A DNA stretch of 64,000 nt. It comes from Bryobacterales bacterium KBS 96. GTDB lineage: Bacteria > Acidobacteriota > Terriglobia > Bryobacterales > Bryobacteraceae. The stretch is taken from assembly GCA_000381625.1 (NCBI GenBank), contig KB906767.1, forward strand, positions 2,272,629 to 2,336,628, written 5' to 3'. Of this stretch, positions 42,912-49,953 are shown piece by piece. How positions within the stretch are numbered: the stretch's first letter is position 1; each line of letters opens with the position of its first letter. The notes under the pieces were generated by a model. The model made no database searches. It worked only from the letters and a program-made list of their open reading frames with translations, and was not told the DNA's origin. The position numbers and the translations under genes were made by a program.

Positions 42912-43368
42912 TGCCCCACGGGCACCGCACCGGCGGATACTCCTGACCGGTCGCCAACTGTAGAGCAATCTACCTCTACTCGTCTGTAGAACGCGCATCC
43001 CGCGCTCTTTCAGGCGAACGCTCGGAACCACTGATCAGAAATCAGCAACGCCGACTTCTCGTCGACGTGACCCTTCGGCGCGGATAGATCCGCCCTGACG
43101 GCGCAGTGTCTAGTAATCCATTTGTTCGCTTGCGGCAGCGGTTACGCCTGAGGAACCGGATCACCCGCCGGCATGAACCCGGAGTTCGGTTGCGACGTAT
43201 TCGCTTGGCCGTCGAAGAATTGGCAGTCGTGAACTTCATTGGCGGCAAGGCCGCCCGCTGGATCCGAACGGCAGCCCCGGCATGCTGTAATAGGCCGAAG
43301 CGAAACCAGTCAAATTGATATTCCACGAACTCACTCCGAAAGCTCTCAATTTCAACCGCCTGCGACTG
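42912..43368. other. Gap with possible coding relic on the minus strand
   Basis: About 450 bp. On the minus strand between roughly 43150 and 43320 a frame without start reads like protein (NLTGFASAYYSMPGLPFGSS and, in a second frame, GFMPAGDPVPQA), but no family was recognised. It may be a relic. No other feature was seen. Confidence 0.3.
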
Positions 43369-45057
43369 ATGAAGCCCGCACTCCTGCTGTTGGCCGTTTC
43401 GATGTGCGCATTCGGGGCAGATATTGAGGTGTGGGGGGTACCTAGCATCCAGAAGGTACGGCCCGACGACCCCACACAGTCGCGAAATGCGGTGTGGGAC
43501 GGCGCTTCTCGCACCATCTCCTTAGCCGGCGCGAAAAATGAACACGTACCCTTTCAAGTCGTGATCTCGACGGAGCCGCCGAAAAATCGAATTGATCCTC
43601 CCGCCTCCGGCCTATTCGTCAACGCATCCGACCTGGTGGCGCCGGCAGGCCGCATCCCATCCTCGCAGATCAAGCTTTACTTCGAACACTACATCCTGTG
43701 CCAGGCCCCATCGAACCCTGTTGGCGCCGGCGGGTTCTGGCCCGACGCCCTGGCTCCGCTCACCGACCCGTTCAGCATGGCGGCGGCATTCCGGCACACG
43801 GTCAAGAACCGGCCCATCTGGATCGACATCGTTACGCCCACCGACGCGCACACCGGTATCTACACCGGAACGGTCCAGGTCACACAGAACGGTCACCCGG
43901 TATCCGAGTTGAACGTCCGCGTGACTCTTTATGATTTCGCACTGCCGCAGGATACGCATTTGATCACCTACATGGGAGTAGGCGCCGACCAACTCGCGCG
44001 ATTTCATAAAGTGAGTCCCTCGGCGGCCCAGGTGCTACTGCGCAAGTATCACGCGTTTTTGTATGCAAACCGGATGGAGCCGTGGTTCAACGAAGCGCTC
44101 CAGCCGCGGATTACACGAACGGGATCTTCCGTCGCTCTCCAATTCGATGAGGAGGCGTACGACCTCTATATGAATCGCTGGAAGACCAAGCGCGTAATTC
44201 TCCAAGCAGTCCCGCACGAACTTGCAGCGGACCCGCAGATGGTCAGGTCCTACGTGCAACAGGTGGTCGAATACTACCGCAAACACGGCTGGCTCGACCG
44301 GCTCGTACTGAACAGCCCCATCGACGAACCTGCTTCCACGCAGGCTTTCGAGGAGACGCGCAAATGGGCGACAGTCGTGCACGAAGCCGCTCCAGGCGTT
44401 CACTTCCTCGCGACCAAAACGCCGGTTCCCGAAAATCCGGCATGGGGTACGCTGAGCGGCTATGTCAATGACTATTCGATCCACGGCAACGATCTGAACG
44501 ATATCCGCATCGAACCGGCAATAGCGGCTGAACGCTCAAGAAAGGGCGAACTGACGTGGTACATCTCCTGCGATCAAGCCTATCCTCAGCCGAACTATTT
44601 CATTGATGCGCCCGCGATGGATCCTGTGATGGTTCCATGGATCACGTGGAGGTACGGTTTGCAGGGCATCCTCTACTGGGATTTGAAGTTCTGGTCACAG
44701 ACAGTGGACCCGTGGCTGAACCCGACGACGTACCTGTCCGGATACCTATGTAGCGGCGGCCGAAATCTGAATGGTGAAGGCTCGCTTCTATACCCCGGCA
44801 GTGAAGTTCGCCGCCATACCGGACAAAGAGATGTGGATGGGCCCGTATCATCCATCCGCTTCGAGTTGCTGCGAGAAGGTATCGAGGACTACGAATATCT
44901 CTGGATGTTGAAATCGCTCGGTGACGAGGCTTTCGCTGACGAGGTCGTTCACAGCATGGTGGCGACGGTCGGCGCTTTCTCACGGGAGCCCGATCGGCTC
45001 TATGCAGCGCGGCAAAAAATGGCGCGGCGGATTGAGCAACTCACACGAAGGCAGTAA
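43369..45057 (+). CDS. Secreted DUF4091 glycoside-hydrolase-like protein
   Basis: A 562-residue exported protein. Residues 1-16 are a signal peptide (MKPALLLLAVSMCAFG). Residues 20-210 form a beta-sandwich (NEHVPFQVVIS, DAHTGIYTGTVQVTQNG). Residues 215-480 are barrel-like with SPIDEPASTQAFEETR and a conserved DEP acid pair, then WYISCDQAYPQPNYFID. The C-terminal DUF4091 domain has YGLQGILYWDLKFW and RFELLREGIEDYEYLWML. The architecture is that of uncharacterised polysaccharide-active proteins; the acid pair suggests hydrolysis, but no substrate is known. The frame opens 18 codons earlier without signal-like sequence. Confidence 0.85.
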   Translation: MKPALLLLAVSMCAFGADIEVWGVPSIQKVRPDDPTQSRNAVWDGASRTISLAGAKNEHVPFQVVISTEPPKNRIDPPASGLFVNASDLVAPAGRIPSSQIKLYFEHYILCQAPSNPVGAGGFWPDALAPLTDPFSMAAAFRHTVKNRPIWIDIVTPTDAHTGIYTGTVQVTQNGHPVSELNVRVTLYDFALPQDTHLITYMGVGADQLARFHKVSPSAAQVLLRKYHAFLYANRMEPWFNEALQPRITRTGSSVALQFDEEAYDLYMNRWKTKRVILQAVPHELAADPQMVRSYVQQVVEYYRKHGWLDRLVLNSPIDEPASTQAFEETRKWATVVHEAAPGVHFLATKTPVPENPAWGTLSGYVNDYSIHGNDLNDIRIEPAIAAERSRKGELTWYISCDQAYPQPNYFIDAPAMDPVMVPWITWRYGLQGILYWDLKFWSQTVDPWLNPTTYLSGYLCSGGRNLNGEGSLLYPGSEVRRHTGQRDVDGPVSSIRFELLREGIEDYEYLWMLKSLGDEAFADEVVHSMVATVGAFSREPDRLYAARQKMARRIEQLTRRQ

Positions 45058-45476
45058 GCCATGGAAGCTGGTAACTCGCCGGCTGCTGTGAGGGATCGGG
45101 ACCGCTAAACTTGACACGCTCTCCATCTCAGCCCAGCGGCTCGGCGATTTTAGCGAGCCGGATTAATACATCCCCGCAGATGAAATCGGGGCTCGTGCGA
45201 TCGCACGGGTGTGTCCGCCTATCGGCATTCGACTGACAGGAGAAAAGCCATATCCTCATATCGCAGACTATGGAAATTGAAGGGAATCGTCCCGCGTTTC
45301 CCGTCAACGTGATCCCGCGCCGCCAAATTCCGGTCAGCGTCATCCGCCCGGGCTAGTGTACATGCATGATCCAATGATCGTGAGATACTCTCTCATGCAC
45401 GCGAGGCGACGGGGGTGGATGCGCTCTTGCGCACCTGAATTGACGGCTTTTCGTGTAGCAGACGAGTGATGGGGTG
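45058..45476. other. Intergenic region carrying repeat copy A
   Basis: About 420 bp between the DUF4091 gene and the broken DUF4256 gene. It contains a 29-nt repeat at 45284-45312 that recurs at 48709. No gene was recognised; the short frames on both strands lack motifs. Confidence 0.5.
45284..45312. repeat. 29-nt direct repeat, copy A
   Basis: This 29-nt stretch, with core CGTTTCCCGTCAACGTGA, occurs again in the same orientation at 48709-48737 with one difference. A shorter, diverged version is at 54271-54292. Copies A and B flank a 3.4-kb segment with the decayed nuclease module. The revcomp contains TGACGGGAAACGCG, which resembles terminal sequences of some insertion elements, but I cannot name one. 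Confidence 0.7.
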
Positions 45477-46066
45477 ATGAAGGCAACAACACCGCGAAGC
45501 GCAAACAGCGGCAAAAAGAACTTGTCGCCAGAACAGACGGAGCAACTACTCAGAGCGTTGAAGGTCCGTTTCGAGAAACACATGAATCTTCATGAAGGTC
45601 TCGTATGGCCTCAAGTACAAGCAAAGCTGGAAGCTAGCGCTGAAAAGCTCTGGTCACTCTATGAAATGGAACGAACCGGAGGTGAACCGGACGTTGTCGG
45701 CCACGATGAAAGTACGGGCGAATACATCTTTTACGATTGTTCAGCGGAAAGTCCGAAGGGCCGCAGAAGTCTCTGCTATGACCGTGAAGCGCTGGAGTCG
45801 AGAAAGCAACATAAGCCAGACAATAATGCACTCGATATGGCAGCGGCTATGGGCATCGAGCTCTTAACGGAAGAGCAGTATCGAGAGTTGCAGAGACTCG
45901 GAGAGTTCGATACGAAAACTTCGAGTTGGGTCAGAATATCTTCGCGAATCAGAAAACTCGGCGGCGCCCTCTTTTGTGATCGCCGCTTTTTGTGATCGCC
46001 GCTACGACACTGTTTTCGTCTATCACAACGGCGCGGAGTCCTACTATGCCGCCAGGGGTTTCGTGG
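45477..46066 (+). pseudogene. DUF4256 family protein, broken by a 16-bp tandem duplication
   Basis: The protein begins MKATTPRSANSGKKNLSPEQ and has the family features SAEKLWSLYEMERTGGEPDV, FYDCSAESPKGRRSLCYD and RKLGGALFCDRR. At that point 16 bp (ttttgtgatcgccgct) occur twice in direct succession, 45972-45987 and 45988-46003. The extra 16 bp shift the frame so that the product stops at 45993. After the second copy the correct ending follows in the other frame: YDTVFVYHNGAESYYAARGF. Without the duplication a full-length protein of about 190 residues would be made. DUF4256 has no known function. Confidence 0.88.
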
Positions 46067-46401
46067 CCTGCTCAGGTTCTAAATTGGGCGCACCGGCACT
46101 TCAAACACGGTCCCGATCAACGGTGGCTTGCCGATAGCCTGCAAGGCTCCCGCTGCAAACGCAAGAATAAAGAACCAGCCGATATACCGGAGGGTTTTTT
46201 GCTATCACGCTGGGCCCGTCACTGGGGATTCCGAATCGCCGGCGATCCGGAATCAATCCACATGAGCGCATGGTCGGCGTTCCGCTGATTGAGGGTCCGC
46301 CGAGCACAACAGAGCGTCGCGCGTTCTACGTCAAAGTGCGTGAACCGCGTCGCAAAAAGAGTCGGTCGTGAAGACCAGACGACACCTTGTAGATTGGACA
46401 G
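46067..46401. other. Gap, possible mobile-element debris
   Basis: About 330 bp between the DUF4256 pseudogene and the VOC gene. A frame around 46200-46290 (GFRIAGDPESIHMSAWSAFR) looks protein-like but is short and has no recognised family. A gggttttttg run at 46194-46203 is present but no hairpin precedes it convincingly. Confidence 0.35.
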
Positions 46402-46839
46402 ATGGCGCTCAAACGGATGGACAACGTAGGAATCGTCGTCGATGACCTTCGAGCGACGATTGATTTCTTTCGCGAGCTCGGCCTCGAGCTCGAGGGGCGG
46501 GCCACAATCGAAGGAGAATGGGCCGGTCGTGTCACTGGATTGGGCGATCAGCGCGTCGAGATTGCCATGATGCGCACCCCGGACGGCCACGGCCGGCTCG
46601 AGCTCTCCCACTTCCTCCCGCCGCCTGCTGTCGCGGATCACCGCAACGCCCCGGTGAACGCTCTAGGCTACCTCCGCGTCATGTTCGCCGTGGACGACAT
46701 CGACGAGACGCTTGAAAGGCTCCGCAATCGCGGCGCGCAGCTCGTAAGCGAAGTAGTCCAGTATAAAGACGCATATCGGCTCTGCTACATCCGCGGTTCT
46801 GAAGGGCTTCTCATCGGACTCCCCCAAGAACTCAGCTGA
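46402..46839 (+). CDS. VOC family protein (glyoxalase/dioxygenase fold)
   Basis: A 145-residue VOC-fold protein, intact. It begins MALKRMDNVGIVVDDLRATI and contains RVTGLGDQRVEIAMMRTPDG, then RLELSHFLPPPAV and VMFAVDDIDETLERLRNRG to the ending EGLLIGLPQELS. The first position that usually holds a metal-binding His is Asn, as in a common subgroup of this family. Probable metal-dependent lyase, isomerase or resistance protein; substrate unknown. It lies inside the segment flanked by the 29-nt repeats and is the only intact gene there. Confidence 0.85.
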   Translation: MALKRMDNVGIVVDDLRATIDFFRELGLELEGRATIEGEWAGRVTGLGDQRVEIAMMRTPDGHGRLELSHFLPPPAVADHRNAPVNALGYLRVMFAVDDIDETLERLRNRGAQLVSEVVQYKDAYRLCYIRGSEGLLIGLPQELS

Positions 46840-46917
46840 GCGCAATACGAAGACAATGACGAAGAGCGACCAATATCAGCGAGCGTGTCTCACAAAGGGC
46901 AAGTTTTGCGACGAGCT

Positions 46918-47444
46918 CTAGCCGACCGTTCCCTTCACGGCCAGATCACACATTTTCAGCTTGATAAAGCGCACGAGCGCTTCAGTGGATTCAATCGCCA
47001 ACAGTTCATCGGCAGTTATAACAATGAGCTGCCGTCCTTCGCGAAGCGCTGCTGAGACAACAGAATGCGCTGCGATAATATCTGCGGCTTGTCCCGTAAT
47101 GCCGAGCGTCGTGATGAGAATTCCAAATGTTAGGCACGATTCCGCAGTTATCGAACCAGTTCAGCTCTGCGCTGCCAACACGGTTCGACCAATTCTTGCA
47201 TTCGATCAGCACGATATTCGGTAAGAAGAAGAACCCGTCCGGAGCACCATCATTCCAGATTGCAACGTCGATCTCTTCGGTATTGAATACGTTGAGTTCG
47301 TTTCTGTGCGTGATCGCCACGCCGGGCTTGCCCGAGAACATAACAGATCAGATCTTCGAGTGCCCGACCTTGCTCCGCCGTTGTGTGGCCGTTCCGGCCA
47401 GTATCCAGATAGTCTTGGATGATAGCCGAAGCGATGACCGTCAT
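46918..47444 (-). pseudogene. PD-(D/E)XK nuclease-like protein, frameshifted
   Basis: A small restriction-endonuclease-fold protein of about 175 residues. It starts MTVIASAIIQDYLDTGRNGH and has EQGRALEDLICY. Then a frame change near 47338 leads to GVAITHRNELNVFNTEEIDV and ECKNWSNRVGSAELNWFDN. The catalytic set is visible: Glu (ALEDL), Asp (EEIDVAIW) and E-x-K (IECKNW). A second shift near 47138 leads to LTFGILITTLGITGQAADII and LAIESTEALVRFIKLKMCDL to the stop. Its ATG overlaps the stop of the upstream gene by one base (TGATG), so the two proteins were made from one message. Confidence 0.72.
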
Positions 47445-48349
47445 CAGGGCCTCACGCCATGCACGCGACGGTTCCGCAGATCTCGAACAATTTCCGGGAA
47501 CGTCTGGGTCCGCAGCCCTTCAACCAACGCGCGGGCAGGCATCAATAGTATGTTCGGCGGGCAAGAGCGCCAAATTGGATCGTCGGCAGGTGGGCCTTCG
47601 CCATATCACAGTAAAGCCCAGCCGATCGCCGACAAGGCTAGGTACGAGCCCACTTGCTTGAAGGCTTCTGCTGCTCTGGCTTCGGTCTTGATTCTCAGCT
47701 TCACTTCTACAAGCAAGGGATTCCCGAGAAAAGATTCAAGCAAGTCCGACCAAAACGCCAGATCAGCGCCACGATCTCGTTCGGGCGACTCCACGACAAG
47801 ATCCGTGCCGGAATTCCGAATGGCATCAGCTACTGTCTTCTCGAAATCAAGACCTGCACCCGCAGCCAGCGACTGATCTAGCCTTAAGAGGAGTGAATCC
47901 ACCTGAATGCCAAGAACGGTGGGTTCGAAGCGTTTTTTCGTCTCGAGTTGTTGTGCACCCAGTGGCGCAGAGAGCATCTGGTCGAGAGCAAAATCAATGG
48001 CTTGTCGATTATCGGGGGCAATCCTCAGAACCAATACGCGTTGCAATGTCGAGGGGATCGACTCGGAGCCGGGCGGCGCGATGACGAGAACTACGCTTGC
48101 CGAGCGCCCGTGCTTGGCTCAGTTCGAAGAGTACCCAAGCCGACTGGCGACCAGTAGGCAAAATCCCGATCACGAGATCGGCCCGGACAAGCTGGCGTTG
48201 AAGTTCAGATGCCCAATCGCTCCCGGCGGACAGTTCCTGCGGAATGAGCGGCTGTATGTCATGCGCCAGCAGCGCGTCGCGTAAGCTCTCCAAAGAGCTT
48301 CCTTGCGGGGCCGACACGAAGCAGGTCTTGATTTGCGCGTTTGATCCAT
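47444..48349 (-). pseudogene. TIR-like / PD-(D/E)XK nuclease fusion, broken three times
   Basis: About 300 residues when reconstructed. The first 120 residues look like a TIR-type or nucleotide-handling Rossmann domain: KTCFVSAPQGSSLESLRDAL, ELQRQLVRADLVIGILPTG, VLFELSQARALGKRVVLVIA. The second part is a restriction-endonuclease fold: GLDFEKTVADAIRNSGTDLV, DRGADLAFW and LVEVKLRI with Asp and E-x-K. Lesions: a missing base near 48331 just after the ATG, a missing base near 48096, and an in-frame TGA at 47606-47608 before YGEGPPADDPIW. The reading ends RNRRVHGVRP at the TGA shared with the next gene. A two-gene nuclease defence system is inferred. Confidence 0.68.
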
Positions 48350-48903
48350 CCGTCGTTACGAATTAGAACAGTTCTCGGCAGTTCTTGCCAGCGGCGGTCT
48401 CCGTGCACTGATCGGAGCAACCTATGCGATCGTGAAGTGCTACACCGATGAAGCAAATCGTGAGGGTTTACGTCAGTGTCAGAGGCGCAACGATGGGTCC
48501 CGCATCGGAAGACGCACCGGATGCGAAGAACAATGAGAATTCACATCAAAGATCGGGAATGTCGCCAGCGTTAGCGGATTCGGCGGTCTTCTGGCTCACC
48601 TCCATTGGGCAGATTCGACAGAGACGTGCGCCTGATTGATTCAATTCAAATCGCCTTTGACGAGAAGTCGCATATCGGGGACTGGACCCGCGGTTGCGAC
48701 CACCAGTAGAATCGTCGCGCGTTTCCCGTCAACGTGAGGCTGAACGGTTCGGCGGGGCCTGCGTTCATCAATAACTTTGCAATCCAGCGGTATGCCTCAG
48801 CCGTGATTAACACAGTATCAGCTCAGCGCTACAGCCCGGATTGGAAAAGAGGCATGTCTGGAACTGCCTTGCACGGCACGAAAGCTCGATACAACAGTTT
48901 GGT
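48350..48903. other. Intergenic region carrying repeat copy B
   Basis: About 550 bp between the nuclease module and the small monooxygenase-like gene. Contains the 29-nt repeat at 48709-48737. Short frames occur but none is convincing. The left part should have held the promoter of the nuclease module. Confidence 0.45.
48709..48737. repeat. 29-nt direct repeat, copy B
   Basis: Identical to copy A (45284-45312) at 28 of 29 positions and in the same orientation. The two bracket the DUF4256, VOC and nuclease genes. Only a few scattered matches extend upstream of the repeat. Confidence 0.7.
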
Positions 48904-49188
48904 TCAGGCGACTCGAAACAGCTCCCGACGGCCGGTGGTCCACAGGTCGGTGTATCCCTTCGCCGCTTCGCGAGCCTGCGGGTCCGAGGAGTACCTTGCT
49001 ATCAGCTCTTCAAAATCAGACGCCGATTCGACCTCGTGCTCCATTACCACGTGATTAAAATCCCCAGCGAGGTCGGTCAGAACGCGGACATTCCGGAGGT
49101 TCCCAGCTTTGGCCATATTCTTCAGTTGAGCCGCGAGCTTGCCCGCTTGGCCTGGCTTGGCGATGAAACTGTTGCGAACAATAATCAA
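48904..49188 (-). CDS. Small ferredoxin-fold protein, ABM/NIPSNAP-like
   Basis: A 94-residue protein of the dimeric alpha+beta barrel kind: MIIVRNSFIAKPGQAGKLAA, NVRVLTDLAGDFNHVVMEHE, and VESASDFEELIARYSSDPQA. Such folds include antibiotic-biosynthesis monooxygenase and stress-response dimers; the substrate is unknown. The start is TTG, supported by AAAGGAG eight to nine bases upstream. Read from the sequence, it is complete and probably expressed alone. Confidence 0.7.
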   Translation of the reverse strand: MIIVRNSFIAKPGQAGKLAAQLKNMAKAGNLRNVRVLTDLAGDFNHVVMEHEVESASDFEELIARYSSDPQAREAAKGYTDLWTTGRRELFRVA

Positions 49189-49550
49189 GGGTCAAGTCTC
49201 CTTTCGGCAAATCGTACCATTGCCGGCGGTCACCAGGATCCAGCTCGAGTCACGCCCCGCCACGCGCGACACGCGGATTCCGGCCAAGTCCCTGGTCCGC
49301 AACCGGGAGTAAACCACCGGAGCCAGTAATCGCATTTCACCGGATTGCGCGCACAGCATAAGAAAGAAATGCGCGTTTTTCGGCAAAGTGACTGATCAAG
49401 CTCTACACTTGCCGATTACGCATCCTTTACCTGGGTGCAAGTTCCTATCGTAGATGACCATCTGTTGAAAACCGCCAACATCGCTTCGGGGCGAAATGCA
49501 TGGAGCCGCGCTGTGAACAGCATGGGCGAGTGACAGATGATGATAGATGC
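49189..49550. other. Intergenic region, no certain gene
   Basis: About 360 bp. A 64-codon minus-strand frame (49192-49386) ends three bases before the TTG start of the preceding gene but has no recognised domain. The rest is the upstream region of the PadR-permease pair. Confidence 0.4.
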
Positions 49551-49596
49551 CTTGCACTTCTACTTATCAAAAAAGTATGATCGATAGAAGTACAAG
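49551..49596 (+). promoter_or_regulatory. PadR promoter with a large inverted repeat operator
   Basis: CTTGCACTTCTA (49551-49562) and TAGAAGTACAAG (49585-49596) form an inverted repeat with one mismatch in 12, centred near 49573. A promoter fits inside: TTGCAC at 49552-49557, an 18-bp spacer and TATGAT at 49576-49581. The repeat thus covers the -35 box and the likely start point near 49588, which is how a PadR repressor would act. The ATG is at 49606. Confidence 0.85.
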
Positions 49597-49605
49597 GTAT
49601 ATGGC

Positions 49606-49953
49606 ATGACATCTCCAAAGTGTGATCTTCCCCAAGGCACGCTCGACCTGCTGATCCTCAAGACGGTCGCGCTCGGTCCTGTCCACGGTTACGCCATCGC
49701 GCAACGGCTCCAGCAGATCTCGCGCGACGTAGTCCAGGTTCCGGGAGGATCTCTTTATCCTGCGTTGCACCGCTTGGAGAATCGCAAACTCCTGGTGGCG
49801 GAGTGGGGACAAACCGAGACGGGGCGCGATGCGAAGTTCTACCGGCTGACGCGCCGCGGGCGGGCGCATCTTGAAGCTGGGTCGGCAAGTTGGCAGCGGC
49901 TCTCGGAGACAGTCGGCCTGATTCTGGGCATGGCGGAAGGAGGCCCACGATGA
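49606..49953 (+). CDS. PadR family transcriptional regulator
   Basis: A 115-residue PadR repressor: PQGTLDLLILKTVALGPVHG, then RDVVQVPGGSLYPALHRLEN and the wing GRDAKFYRLTRRGRAHLEAG. It is preceded by the strong inverted-repeat operator at 49551-49596. The stop overlaps the permease start (ATGA at 49950), so the two genes are translated together. Autorepression is inferred. Confidence 0.94.
   Translation: MTSPKCDLPQGTLDLLILKTVALGPVHGYAIAQRLQQISRDVVQVPGGSLYPALHRLENRKLLVAEWGQTETGRDAKFYRLTRRGRAHLEAGSASWQRLSETVGLILGMAEGGPR

Noticed and set aside
43150-43320. A minus-strand gene before the DUF4091 gene
   Set aside because: The protein-like text is short, split between frames and has no start or family match.
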